This document shows, piece after piece, positions 39,029-56,861 of a DNA stretch of 64,000 nt. The stretch covers positions 2,418,001 through 2,482,000 of the forward strand of contig NZ_CP154879.1 of NCBI RefSeq assembly GCF_039614765.1, given 5' to 3'. Both the position numbers and the translations under genes were made by a program. Position 1 is the stretch's first letter, and each line of letters begins with the position of its first letter. This stretch comes from Castellaniella sp. MT123 (GTDB lineage Bacteria; Pseudomonadota; Gammaproteobacteria; Burkholderiales; Burkholderiaceae_B). Below the pieces are notes generated by a model, which saw only the letters and a program-made list of their open reading frames with translations, made no database searches and was not told the origin of the DNA.

Positions 39029-39041
39029 AGAATATAGTTCT
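39029..39041. promoter_or_regulatory. Operator-like site 8, TIM-barrel gene
   Basis: AGAATATAGTTCT matches the consensus AGAAY-N3-RTTCT exactly. It overlaps a further palindrome AATATAG-TT-CTATATT (39031-39046). It lies 36 nt before the start at 39077. Confidence 0.6.
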
Positions 39042-39076
39042 ATATTAATTGGAATTTGGCTTTCAGGACTTCCGCA

Positions 39077-39877
39077 ATGGCCCTCCAGTTCTCACTTGCC
39101 CACCTCACGGTGCTGACCTGCTCGCCCATGGACATGATCCACATCGCCCATCGCACCGGTTATAACTTCGTCAGCCTGCGCCTGACCGCCGTCACACCCA
39201 AGGAACACGTCTTTGCACTGCAGAACGACCGCGCCATGATGACCGAGGTGAAGGCGCTGCTGAAGGACACCGGGGTGCGCGTGCTGGACATCGAGCTTGC
39301 CCGCATGCCGCCCGAGGTCGAACCCGAAACCTATGCCGCCATCCTCGACGCGGCGGCGGAACTGGGTGCACAGCACATACTGGCCCAGTTGCCGGATCCC
39401 GACCGCGCGCGCGCCACGGCCCGTTTCGCGCGCCTGTGCGACATGGCCCTGCCCCTGGGCCTGTCCATCGGACTGGAATCCCCCACCTGGACGGCGACTC
39501 CGGATCTTCGGTCCGCGGCGGATGTGGTGCGCGCGGTCGGCCGATCCAATGCGGGCATTGTTGTCGATACCCTGCACTTCAACCGCTCCCGCGACAGTAT
39601 CGACGAATTGCGCACGATGCCTCGCGAATGGTTTCGCTTCGCCCAGGTCTGCGACGCGTCGGCCGGGATTCCGGATACCACCGAAGGCCTGATCCACACT
39701 GCGCGCAGCGAGCGCCTGGTCCCGGGTGAAGGTGGCATCGACATCCGCGGGATCCTGGACGCCTTGCCAGCCATCCCCTATTCCCTCGAGATCCCCAACG
39801 ACCCGCAGGTCCAGACCCTCGGCCACGAGGAATGGGCGCGCCGCTGCATCGAGGGCGCGCGCCGCTACCTGGCCTGA
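39077..39877 (+). CDS. QuiC-like TIM-barrel protein with complete metal site
   Basis: This sugar isomerase/epimerase-type TIM barrel of 266 residues starts at the ATG at 39077 (MALQFSLAHLTVL), with AGGA upstream. A complete metal-ligand set can be read: Glu134 (IGLESPTW), Asp164 with His167 (VVDTLHF), Gln190 (FAQVCD) and Glu238 (SLEIPND). The positions almost coincide with those I remember for Pseudomonas QuiC1. It is a better candidate for dehydroshikimate dehydratase than the protein at 15025, though hydroxypyruvate isomerase-like or epimerase roles remain possible. It is a single-gene unit under an operator-like site. Confidence 0.85.
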   Translation: MALQFSLAHLTVLTCSPMDMIHIAHRTGYNFVSLRLTAVTPKEHVFALQNDRAMMTEVKALLKDTGVRVLDIELARMPPEVEPETYAAILDAAAELGAQHILAQLPDPDRARATARFARLCDMALPLGLSIGLESPTWTATPDLRSAADVVRAVGRSNAGIVVDTLHFNRSRDSIDELRTMPREWFRFAQVCDASAGIPDTTEGLIHTARSERLVPGEGGIDIRGILDALPAIPYSLEIPNDPQVQTLGHEEWARRCIEGARRYLA

Positions 39878-39916
39878 GGCCCCTCCGGGCCCGCCGGCAT
39901 AGGGCGCCCGCAATCC

Positions 39917-41086
39917 TCAAGCCGTACCGTACAGCACTTCACCCTGCTTGCGCAGGGCGCGCGCCACGACGCTTCGGTGAACCTCCGAGGTGCCGTCGAA
40001 GATCCTGAAAATGCGGGCATCCCGGTACAGACGCTCGACCGGCAGGTCCGCACAATAGCCCATGCCGCCATAAACCTGGACCGCACGGTCGGCCACACGG
40101 CCCAGCATCTCGGACGCGTAGACCTTCGCCATGGAAATCTTTTCCCGGGGATCCTTACCGTTGTCGATGTCCTGGGCCGCATCCCAGACCATCCAGCGGG
40201 CCGCATTGATCTCGATGGCGCTGTCGGCCAGCATCTGCTGGATCATCTGGAAATCGCCGATGGCCTGGCCGAACTGTTTGCGCTCGTTGGCATAGGACAC
40301 CATCAGGTTCAGCAGGCGCGTCGCCTTGCCGACGGCCCGGGCGCAAACCTGCGCGAGCCTCACCCGGCCGAGGGTCTGGAGAATCTGTCCGAAACCGGAA
40401 CCTTCCGCACCCAGCAGGCTGTCCGGATCCAGGATCACTTCATCAAAATGCAATTCGACGTGGCTAGTGCCGGTCAGTCCCATCATCTTCTGATTGCGGC
40501 CCACTATCAGGCCGGGCAGATCCTTGTCCACCAGGAACAGGGATATTCCGCGCCCGCCCGCGGCTGGATCGGTCACGGCCGACACGACGAAAAAGTCCGA
40601 AAATTCCCCGTCGCTGATGAAGTGCTTGTTGCCGCTGAGCATCCAGCCTTCACCGCGCCGCACCGCGCGCGTCCGAATCGATGCTGCATCCGAGCCCGCA
40701 CCCGGCTCGGTGATCGCGAGCGAGCAGGTCCGATCGCCTCGCACGGTCGGCAACAGCCAGCGTTCGCGCTGCACTGCATTGGCGCCCAGAAGGACCTCGT
40801 ACACATTGCCGAAGGCGCGCCGGATGAGGATGTCCTTGGCGTGTCCGAACTGTTCCTCCACCAGCATGGTGTCCAGCGCGGAAAGCCCTCCGCCGCCGAA
40901 TTCCTCCGGGATGTTCATCGCGTACATGCAGTTGTTCCGCGATTTTTCGAACAGCGCCCGCGCCAGCCCGGGCTCCAGATGGCCCTTTTCCTCGATGCCC
41001 TCCTCCAGTGGCAGGAGTTCCTGCTCGACGAACTTCCTGACGGTATCGACGAGCATGACCTGCTCGGGACTGAGATTTAGATCCAT
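39917..41086 (-). CDS. Acyl-CoA dehydrogenase
   Basis: This FAD enzyme of 389 residues has the three ACAD domains: the N-terminal helices, the FAD motif region LAITEPGAGSDAASI near residue 125 and the C-terminal YGGMGYCADLPVERLYRDAR. In the position of the usual catalytic Glu (IYEGT) it has Asp (IFDGTSEVHR), as in ACAD10/11-type enzymes. It would introduce a 2,3-double bond into an acyl-CoA. It is a single-gene unit at the right end of the block, with an operator-like site 93 nt upstream. Confidence 0.93.
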   Translation of the reverse strand: MDLNLSPEQVMLVDTVRKFVEQELLPLEEGIEEKGHLEPGLARALFEKSRNNCMYAMNIPEEFGGGGLSALDTMLVEEQFGHAKDILIRRAFGNVYEVLLGANAVQRERWLLPTVRGDRTCSLAITEPGAGSDAASIRTRAVRRGEGWMLSGNKHFISDGEFSDFFVVSAVTDPAAGGRGISLFLVDKDLPGLIVGRNQKMMGLTGTSHVELHFDEVILDPDSLLGAEGSGFGQILQTLGRVRLAQVCARAVGKATRLLNLMVSYANERKQFGQAIGDFQMIQQMLADSAIEINAARWMVWDAAQDIDNGKDPREKISMAKVYASEMLGRVADRAVQVYGGMGYCADLPVERLYRDARIFRIFDGTSEVHRSVVARALRKQGEVLYGTA

Positions 41087-41178
41087 TGGAGCTCCTTGAA
41101 GGTATACAGAGGATCGACGCCCATGACTGCACCGGGATAATCCATTGATAGAGTCGGGGAGAGACTTACCTACAGAAT

Positions 41179-41191
41179 AGAACTCAGGTCT
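41179..41191. promoter_or_regulatory. Operator-like site 9, acyl-CoA dehydrogenase
   Basis: AGAACTCAGGTCT matches the consensus with one mismatch; flanking bases extend the repeat as ATAGAAC-TCA-GGTCTAT. It is the rightmost copy, 93 nt upstream of the dehydrogenase start and just outside the rpoC terminator. A separate 6-bp repeat TGCAAT-N7-ATTGCA lies at 41204-41222. Confidence 0.55.
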
Positions 41192-41274
41192 ATTTATTGA
41201 CTATGCAATGAAGTCTATTGCATTTATTTATATTTTCAATACGACAAGAATACGCACTGATCGGCACACCGAAA

Positions 41275-41311
41275 AAAAGCCCGTTCCCGGACAAATCCGG
41301 AACGGGCTTTT
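41275..41311 (-). terminator. Terminator of the rpoBC operon
   Basis: Perfect 13-bp arms AAAAGCCCGTTCC and GGAACGGGCTTTT surround an 11-nt loop, and a run of T follows on the minus strand. It lies about 58 nt after the rpoC stop and marks the right edge of the catabolic block. Confidence 0.92.
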
Positions 41312-41320
41312 CAATGCGCC

Positions 41321-41357
41321 GGGCGGAGTGCCAGGCTATCGGCCTGGCACTCCGCCC
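41321..41357 (-). other. Long perfect stem-loop just after rpoC
   Basis: A 16-bp perfect stem (GGGCGGAGTGCCAGGC with its complement) closes a 5-nt TATCG loop, between the rpoC stop and its terminator. It has no T-tract of its own. It probably stabilises the end of the rpoBC mRNA or works with the terminator. Confidence 0.7.
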
Positions 41358-41368
41358 CCAGCAACCGC

Positions 41369-49743
<8,375 letters not shown>

Positions 49744-49799
49744 GAGCACTCCGACTCGAGGGTTACTTAGGCCGTTCACCACGGCCATGGTTTACGACT

Positions 49800-49854
49800 C
49801 CAGAAAACCCGGCTCCGGATGATGCCTCGGGGACATCGAACGCGGGTTTTCTGG
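49800..49854 (-). other. Stem-loop in the rplL-rpoB gap
   Basis: Arms CCAGAAAACCCG and CGGGTTTTCTGG (12 bp) enclose a 31-nt loop. It lies 57 nt before the rpoB start and follows the rplL terminator. It may be a processing site or an anti-terminator partner. Confidence 0.5.
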
Positions 49855-49864
49855 AAACGCAAAA

Positions 49865-49893
49865 GCCCGGGAAGGCTCGATGGCTTCCCGGGC
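49865..49893 (-). terminator. Attenuator-type terminator after rplL
   Basis: Arms GCCCGGGAAG and CTTCCCGGGC (10 bp) flank a 9-nt loop, with TTTT next on the minus strand, 16 nt after the rplL stop. It corresponds in place to the rplL-rpoB attenuator of E. coli, which lowers rpoBC transcription relative to L7/L12. Confidence 0.75.
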
Positions 49894-49908
49894 GCGGCGT
49901 ACCGGGTC

Positions 49909-50289
49909 TTACTTCAGTTCGACCTTGGCGCCGGCTTCTTCCAGCTTCTTCTTGGCGTCTTCGGCACCAGCCTTGTCCACGCCTTCCTTGACGGGCTTCG
50001 GGGCGCCATCGACCAGGTCCTTGGCTTCCTTCAGGCCCAGACCGGTGATTTCGCGGACAGCCTTGATGACGCTGACCTTGTTGGCGCCGACTTCGGCCAG
50101 AACGACCGTGAACTCGGTCTGCTCTTCAGCAGCGGCGGCAGCGCCACCAGCGGCGGGGGCCGCAGCCACGGCGACAGCGGCCGCAGCGGCGGACACGCCG
50201 AATTTCTCTTCCATTTCCTTGATCAGCTCGGACAGTTCGAGCACGCTCATGGCGGCGATCGCGTCCAGGATTTCAGCTTTGGTTGCCAT
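49909..50289 (-). CDS. rplL: 50S ribosomal protein L7/L12
   Basis: This stalk protein of 126 residues has an N-terminal dimerisation helix pair ([20 protein letters not shown]), an Ala-rich hinge (about 35-55) and the C-terminal factor-binding domain ([20 protein letters not shown]). It recruits EF-Tu and EF-G. It follows rplJ by 74 nt and is followed by an attenuator. Confidence 0.98.
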   Translation of the reverse strand: MATKAEILDAIAAMSVLELSELIKEMEEKFGVSAAAAAVAVAAAPAAGGAAAAAEEQTEFTVVLAEVGANKVSVIKAVREITGLGLKEAKDLVDGAPKPVKEGVDKAGAEDAKKKLEEAGAKVELK

Positions 50290-50363
50290 TTTTAAGAACT
50301 CCAGATAATTAAATAAGCCAGGTTTGGTTGTCGCTCGTCACAACGGACGCGCCGACAGGACGC

Positions 50364-50888
50364 TTACGCGGCCTGCTTCTGGTCGCGAACGGCCGCCAGG
50401 CCGCGCACGAACTTCGTGGGCACTTCGTTGAGCGTACGCACAAACTGAGCGATGGGCGCCTGCATGGTGCCCAGCAGCTTCGACAGCAATTCCTCGCGCG
50501 ACGGCATGGTGGCCAGAGCCTTCACACCGTCCTGGTTCAGCAGGCTGTTGGGCAAGGCCCCGCCTGTGATGACCAGTTTGTCGTTGGTCTTTGCGAAATC
50601 GGCAAGCACCTTGGCGGCGGCCACCGGATCAGCGCTGATCCCATAGATCAGCGGACCGGAGAGCTGCCCCGACAACCCCTCGAAGGGGGTGCCGGTCAAG
50701 GCACGGCGCACCAGCGTGTTTTTCAACACACGCAGGTACACACCCGATTCACGCGCAGTTTTGCGCAATACGGTTACGGAGGCGACGTCCAGACCACGGT
50801 ACTCGGCGACGATGATCGATTGGGCGCGGCCGATCTCGGCAGCGACTTCTTCGATGACGACCGCCTTTTCTTGGCGATTGAGACTCAT
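50364..50888 (-). CDS. rplJ: 50S ribosomal protein L10
   Basis: This protein of 174 residues anchors the L7/L12 stalk to 23S r[23 protein letters not shown] and the [18 protein letters not shown] segment are typical. In E. coli, L10 with L7/L12 represses translation through its mRNA leader; the long gap upstream allows for such a leader. Confidence 0.98.
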   Translation of the reverse strand: MSLNRQEKAVVIEEVAAEIGRAQSIIVAEYRGLDVASVTVLRKTARESGVYLRVLKNTLVRRALTGTPFEGLSGQLSGPLIYGISADPVAAAKVLADFAKTNDKLVITGGALPNSLLNQDGVKALATMPSREELLSKLLGTMQAPIAQFVRTLNEVPTKFVRGLAAVRDQKQAA

Positions 50889-51116
50889 GGTTGAACACTC
50901 CTTCTAACGATGCCGGGGAGACCCCCAACATCAACCGAATGCGGCGCACCTGGTCGAGTTCATGAATGAAATCTTCCTGGGCGCCGTCTACGCTGGATCC
51001 GGTGCACTACCCGGGATTAAGCCGATCCTTCGGTGCGGCATGAAGGATCGGCTCCAGCGGTCTTTGACAGCGGCGTCCGGCAAAAAAACCGGACACAGCC
51101 CAAAGTTCTGTATGCC
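50889..51116 (-). promoter_or_regulatory. rplA-rplJ gap, candidate L10 leader
   Basis: These 228 nt separate rplA from rplJ, the place where many bacteria have the L10-binding leader and a promoter. A short inverted repeat GTCCGG-N8-CCGGAC lies at 51075-51094. I could not fold the region, so the leader is proposed from position only. Confidence 0.4.
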
Positions 51117-51812
51117 TCAGGCAGCCAGCGAGGCCACTTCGACGCGCGCACCGCCACCCATGGTGGAGGACACGGCGACTTTGCGCAGATAGATGCCCTT
51201 CGCGGCAGCGGGACGCGCCTTGTTCAGGGCGTCGATCAGGGCGCTGAGGTTGGTTTGCAGTTTTTCCACGTCGAAGGACGCGCGGCCGATCGTGGCGTGG
51301 ATGATGCCGGCCTTGTCGGTCCGGTACTGAACCTGACCTGCCTTGGCGTTTTTCACGGCGGTGACAACGTCCGGCGTCACGGTGCCGACCTTGGGATTGG
51401 GCATCAGGCCGCGAGGACCCAGCACCTGACCCAGGGCGCCGACGACACGCATGGTGTCGGGCGAGGCGATGACCACGTCGAAATCGATGTTGCCGGCCTT
51501 GATGCTGTCGGCCAGGTCTTCCAGACCGACGATGTCGGCACCGGCGGCCTTGGCGGCCTCGGCCTTTTCGCCCTGGGCGAAAACGGCCACGCGGACGGAT
51601 TTCCCGGTACCGGCAGGCAACACGACCGAGCCGCGAACCAGCTGGTCGGATTTTTTCGGGTCGATACCGAGCTGGACTGCCACATCGATGGATTCATCGA
51701 ATTTGGCGGTCGCGGTTTCCTTGACCAAGGACAGAGCCTCGACCACCGGATAGAGCTTGGTGCGATCGATCTTGGCAGCGATGGCTGCGGAGCGTTTGCT
51801 GAGCTTTGCCAT
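51117..51812 (-). CDS. rplA: 50S ribosomal protein L1
   Basis: This protein of 231 residues forms the L1 stalk at the E site and in E. coli represses the rplK-rplA mRNA. It starts [38 protein letters not shown] and the late rRNA-binding segment are conserved. It follows rplK by 2 nt. Confidence 0.98.
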   Translation of the reverse strand: MAKLSKRSAAIAAKIDRTKLYPVVEALSLVKETATAKFDESIDVAVQLGIDPKKSDQLVRGSVVLPAGTGKSVRVAVFAQGEKAEAAKAAGADIVGLEDLADSIKAGNIDFDVVIASPDTMRVVGALGQVLGPRGLMPNPKVGTVTPDVVTAVKNAKAGQVQYRTDKAGIIHATIGRASFDVEKLQTNLSALIDALNKARPAAAKGIYLRKVAVSSTMGGGARVEVASLAA

Positions 51813-51814
51813 GA

Positions 51815-52249
51815 TTAAACCACCCCTTCCACGTCGATACCCATGCTGCGGGCGCTGCCGGCGATCGTGCGCACGGCGGCGTCCATGTCAGCCGCGGTCA
51901 GATCGGGCTGCTTGGTCTTGGCGATTTCCTCGGCCTGTGCACGGGTCAGCTTGCCGACCTTGTCCGAGTTCGGGCGAGCCGAAGCCTTCTGGATGCCTGC
52001 GGCCTTCTTGATCAGGATCGTGGCCGGCGGAGTCTTCATGATGAACGTGAAGCTCTTGTCGGCGAACGCGGTGATCACCACCGGAATCGGCAGACCGGGT
52101 TCCATACCCTGGGTCTTGGCGTTGAACGCCTTGCAGAATTCCATGATGTTCAGGCCGCGCTGACCCAGCGCCGGACCGATCGGGGGAGAGGGATTGGCTT
52201 TACCAGCTGGCACTTGCAGCTTGATGAAGCCGACGATTTTCTTCGCCAT
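51815..52249 (-). CDS. rplK: 50S ribosomal protein L11
   Basis: This protein of 144 residues starts at the ATG at 52249 ([20 protein letters not shown]); an upstream in-frame ATG at 52282 would add 11 residues not seen in L11. The Pro-rich N-domain ([20 protein letters not shown]) is the thiostrepton/RelA-related region. It follows nusG by about 97 nt. Confidence 0.97.
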   Translation of the reverse strand: MAKKIVGFIKLQVPAGKANPSPPIGPALGQRGLNIMEFCKAFNAKTQGMEPGLPIPVVITAFADKSFTFIMKTPPATILIKKAAGIQKASARPNSDKVGKLTRAQAEEIAKTKQPDLTAADMDAAVRTIAGSARSMGIDVEGVV

Positions 52250-52346
52250 GCGATGCTCCTGTCGGGTGATTGCGCCAGCCACGGATGCGGCCGGCTCCCC
52301 GGGTTAAGAATGCCACCGACCGTCGCGCGGCCAGGTGGTCATGAAA

Positions 52347-52880
52347 TCAGACCTTTTCGACCTGACTGAAATCCAGCTCGACCGGCGTGGCGCGACCGAA
52401 GATCGTGACCAGCACCCGGACCTTGCTCTTTTCGTAGTTGACTTCTTCGATGTTGCCGTTGAAGTCGGCAAACGGACCTTCCTTGACGCGGACGGTCTCG
52501 CCCACTTCGAAGAGGACTTTCGGGCGCGGCTTTTCGACGCCCTCTTCCATTTGCGATAGAATCTTTTCGACCTCGCGCTCGGAAATCGGAGCCGGCCGGT
52601 TACCCGACCCCCCCAGAAACCCGGTAACGCGGTTGGTGCTTTTCACCAGGTGCCAGGTCTCGTCCGTCAGATCCATCTCGACCAGGACATAGCCCGGGAA
52701 GATCCGGCGTTCGGAAATGGACTTGCGGCCGTCCTTGATCTCGACGACTTCTTCGGAAGGCACGAGAATACGGCCGAAGGCATCCTGCAAGCCTGCGCGA
52801 TCAATGCGCTCTACCAAAGCCTTGTGAACGCTTTTTTCCATGCCCGAATAGACATGGACGACATACCAGCGTTTGCTCAT
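52347..52880 (-). CDS. nusG: Transcription termination/antitermination factor NusG
   Basis: This protein of 177 residues has the NGN domain ([20 protein letters not shown], then [14 protein letters not shown]) and a C-terminal KOW domain ([17 protein letters not shown]). It binds RNA polymerase and links it to Rho or to S10. It lies 14 nt after secE. Confidence 0.98.
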   Translation of the reverse strand: MSKRWYVVHVYSGMEKSVHKALVERIDRAGLQDAFGRILVPSEEVVEIKDGRKSISERRIFPGYVLVEMDLTDETWHLVKSTNRVTGFLGGSGNRPAPISEREVEKILSQMEEGVEKPRPKVLFEVGETVRVKEGPFADFNGNIEEVNYEKSKVRVLVTIFGRATPVELDFSQVEKV

Positions 52881-52894
52881 GCGGAGTTTATTCC

Positions 52895-53275
52895 TTAGTT
52901 CCAGCCCAGCAGCAGACCGTAGATGATCCAGCCCAGCAGCTTGTCAGCTACCCACAGCAGAACCCCCATGGCAACCACAAAGGCGAACACGACGGCCGTC
53001 ATGCGCGTGGTTTCCTGGCGCGTGGGCCAGACGACGCGCCGCGTCTCGCTGTAGGATTCGCGACCGAATGCCAGCGTACGCCGCCCTGTTTCGCTGAACC
53101 AGACGATAATGGCTGCGATGACCAGGCCGGCGACAAAGGCACCGACCCGTACATAGCCTGGCTGATTGACCAGAACCGAATACGCGACGATACCCGCGGC
53201 GACGACCACCACAGCCAGACCGAGCTTGACCCGATCGGCGGTTCGGTTGACTGTTTCTACGTTCTGATGCGACAT
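52895..53275 (-). CDS. secE: Preprotein translocase subunit SecE
   Basis: This protein of 126 residues has three membrane segments (about 17-34, 42-60 and 92-117), the three-helix form of E. coli, with the conserved amphipathic stretch [20 protein letters not shown] before the last one. It clamps SecY in the translocon. It follows tRNA-Trp by about 40 nt on the same strand. Confidence 0.96.
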   Translation of the reverse strand: MSHQNVETVNRTADRVKLGLAVVVVAAGIVAYSVLVNQPGYVRVGAFVAGLVIAAIIVWFSETGRRTLAFGRESYSETRRVVWPTRQETTRMTAVVFAFVVAMGVLLWVADKLLGWIIYGLLLGWN

Positions 53276-53315
53276 AATCTGGCGGCTGACGCCGCAACCG
53301 CGGCGATGAAATCGG

Positions 53316-53391
53316 TGGCAGGGGCAGAAGGAATCGAACCCTCAACCTTCGGTTTTGGAGACCGACGCTCTGCCAATTGAGCTATACCCCT
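53316..53391 (-). tRNA. tRNA-Trp (CCA anticodon)
   Basis: The minus strand folds into a standard cloverleaf: acceptor AGGGGTA with TGCCCCT, anticodon loop CTCCAAA with anticodon CCA, and T-loop GGTTCGATTC. The 3' CCA is encoded (53316-53318). It lies between tuf copy 2 and secE, as in many proteobacteria. Confidence 0.97.
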
Positions 53392-53473
53392 AAACCCGGA
53401 AGCGGTGGTGTGTTGCCACACCCCCGTTTTTGAAAACGCAATGGCGGACAACTAGCCCACCATTGTACATCAA

Positions 53474-54664
<1,191 letters not shown>

Positions 54665-54707
54665 GGCTGACTCCTGACTGTGGAATGAGATCCGGTCTAG
54701 AAAATTG

Positions 54708-54782
<75 letters not shown>

Positions 54783-54815
54783 GGTATTCGTATGACACCG
54801 TCAATAAAAACCCGC

Positions 54816-54889
54816 TGGAGCGGGTGAAGGGAATCGAACCCTCGTCGTAAGCTTGGAAGGCTTCTGCTCTACCATTGAGCTACACCCGC
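54816..54889 (-). tRNA. tRNA-Gly (TCC anticodon)
   Basis: Acceptor arms GCGGGTG and CACCCGC, anticodon loop CTTCCAA with anticodon TCC, T-loop GGTTCGATTC and encoded CCA form a standard 74-nt tRNA. Confidence 0.97.
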
Positions 54890-54947
54890 GATTCGGTATC
54901 CCTATCGACCTGATCCCCGTCATTCAGCCAGGGGAAGTGTCGTCGCT

Positions 54948-55034
54948 TGGTGGTGGGGGTTGGATTCGAACCAACGTAGGCGCAAGGCCAACAGATTTAC
55001 AGTCTGCCCCCTTTAACCACTCGGGCACCCCACC
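54948..55034 (-). tRNA. tRNA-Tyr (GTA anticodon)
   Basis: This tRNA of 87 nt has the long variable arm of bacterial tRNA-Tyr, acceptor arms GGTGGGG and CCCCACC, anticodon GTA (ACTGTAAAT) and an encoded CCA. It lies 39 nt after parB and may be transcribed with the other tRNAs and tuf. Confidence 0.97.
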
Positions 55035-55073
55035 GAAGCGAATTTCGAATTATGAAGATGTTTTAGGATGATG

Positions 55074-56015
55074 TCAAGCGTTCTGGTCCTGCTGGTCCAT
55101 GACCCGCCCCATTCCCTGGCGATCCAGCAGCGCGTCCAGGTGTTCCCAGTCGACGAATTCGATGATCAACTGGCCGCCCTTGCGCGCCGCCGCCTTGATC
55201 CTGACTTTCGTCGCCAGATGGTCGGACAGGCTCTTTTCCAGACGCTCCAGATCGCCGTGACTGGGCTTGGGCTCGGCCTTGGCGACACGGCCGGCGGGCG
55301 TGGCCACGGTTTCGTCGTCCTCGCGCAGGGCCCGCGCGACCCGCTTCTCGGTTTCGCGCACCGACAGGCGGCGGGCGACGACTTCGTGGGCCAGCAGAAT
55401 CTGACGCGCGGCATCGGTCGCCAGCAGGGCTCGGGCGTGGCCCATGTCGATGTCGCCAGCCAGCAACATCGTCTGCACCGGACCCGCCAGATTCAGCAGG
55501 CGCAGCAGGTTGGTGGTCGCGGATCGGGACCGGCCGATGGCCGAAGCGGCCTGTTCGTGCGTCAGGCCAAACTCATCGAGCAGACGGCGCACACCATGCG
55601 CCTCTTCCAGGGGGTTGAGATCTTCGCGCTGGATGTTTTCGATGAGCGCCATGGCGGCCGCGTTTTCATCGGCGACCTGACGCACCATGACGGGGATTTC
55701 ATCCAGCCCGGCGATCTGCGCAGCGCGGAAACGGCGTTCGCCGGCAATGATCTCGTATTGCCCGGGATCCGTCTCCAGGGGACGGACCAGGATGGGCTGC
55801 ATGACGCCCTGCGCGCGGATCGAATCGGCCAGGTCATTGAGGGCGCCCTCGTCCATGCGGGTACGTGGCTGATAGCGACCAGCGCGCAGGACCTTGATCG
55901 GAAGATGACTGGGCGCGTCATGCGCACCGCGGGCGCCCACCGCATCGAGGGCGCCATGATCGGCGCCCAACAGGGCGTCCAGGCCGCGGCCTAAACCCTT
56001 CTTTCGTGTTGCCAT
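55074..56015 (-). CDS. parB: Chromosome-partitioning protein ParB
   Basis: This protein of 313 residues has the typical start ATRKKGLGRGLDALLGAD (the ParA-stimulating end), the CTPase/ParB core (GRYQPRTRMDEGALNDLADS; GERRFRAAQIAG; ENIQREDLNPLEEA) and the helix-turn-helix LTHEQAASAIGRSRSATTNL that reads parS. Two parS sites lie 3.5-4 kb away (59495 and 60005). It is the last gene of the mnmG-rsmG-parA-parB operon. Confidence 0.97.
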   Translation of the reverse strand: MATRKKGLGRGLDALLGADHGALDAVGARGAHDAPSHLPIKVLRAGRYQPRTRMDEGALNDLADSIRAQGVMQPILVRPLETDPGQYEIIAGERRFRAAQIAGLDEIPVMVRQVADENAAAMALIENIQREDLNPLEEAHGVRRLLDEFGLTHEQAASAIGRSRSATTNLLRLLNLAGPVQTMLLAGDIDMGHARALLATDAARQILLAHEVVARRLSVRETEKRVARALREDDETVATPAGRVAKAEPKPSHGDLERLEKSLSDHLATKVRIKAAARKGGQLIIEFVDWEHLDALLDRQGMGRVMDQQDQNA

Positions 56016-56048
56016 GAGGAAATTCCTTTTCGTTGACGCGGGGCCGGA

Positions 56049-56861
56049 TCAGGCGGCCCGCCGACGGGCTTGCCCGCCAACCCGGCGGATCAGCTCTTCG
56101 CCGAAGTGCAGATACGCCTTGGCGCCACGCGACGATTTGTCGTAGACCACACCTGGCATCCCGTGGCTGGGGGCTTCCGCCAAACGCACGTTGCGGGGCA
56201 CGATGGCCTTGAAGACTTTGTCCCCGAAGTGGGACTCGAGCTGGGCCGAGACCTGTTGCTGCAGTGTGACCCGGGTGTCGAACATGACGCGCAGCAGGCC
56301 GATGAGTTCCAGATCCGGATTGAGGTTGCGATAGACGCGTTTGATCGTATTGACCAGATCGGACAGCCCTTCCAGCGCGAAATATTCACACTGCATGGGA
56401 ATGATGACCCCATGCGCACCCGCCAGGCCATTGAGGGTCAGCAGGGACAGGGTCGGCGGGCAATCGATCAGAATGAAATCGTATTCCTGGGCAACCTGTT
56501 CCAGTGCGCTTTTCAGCTGGGTTTCCCGGCTTTCCATGCCGACCAGGTCGATTTCCGCACCGGATAGTTCGCGGTTCGAAGGCAGCACGTCGTAGTTGCC
56601 GGAATCCGAGTGGATTCTGGCATCCGCTACCCGGGCTTCACCAATCAGCACCTGGTACAGGTTGATCGTTGCGCCGTTTTTGTCGATCCCGCTACCCATG
56701 GTGGCGTTACCCTGCGGATCCAGATCCACCAGCAGCACGCGCTGGCCATGCATGGCAAGAGATGCGGCAAGGTTGATCGCGGTGGTCGTCTTGCCGACAC
56801 CGCCCTTCTGATTCGCAATACAGAACACGCGGGCGGATGGCTTTGGGCTATCGACAGTCAT
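56049..56861 (-). CDS. parA: Chromosome-partitioning ATPase ParA
   Basis: This protein of 270 residues of the ParA/Soj family has the deviant Walker A NQKGGVGKTTTAINLA, the A' motif LLVDLDPQGNA and Walker B FILIDCPPT. It drives origin segregation with ParB. It overlaps the rsmG end by 14 nt and precedes parB. Confidence 0.97.
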   Translation of the reverse strand: MTVDSPKPSARVFCIANQKGGVGKTTTAINLAASLAMHGQRVLLVDLDPQGNATMGSGIDKNGATINLYQVLIGEARVADARIHSDSGNYDVLPSNRELSGAEIDLVGMESRETQLKSALEQVAQEYDFILIDCPPTLSLLTLNGLAGAHGVIIPMQCEYFALEGLSDLVNTIKRVYRNLNPDLELIGLLRVMFDTRVTLQQQVSAQLESHFGDKVFKAIVPRNVRLAEAPSHGMPGVVYDKSSRGAKAYLHFGEELIRRVGGQARRRAA

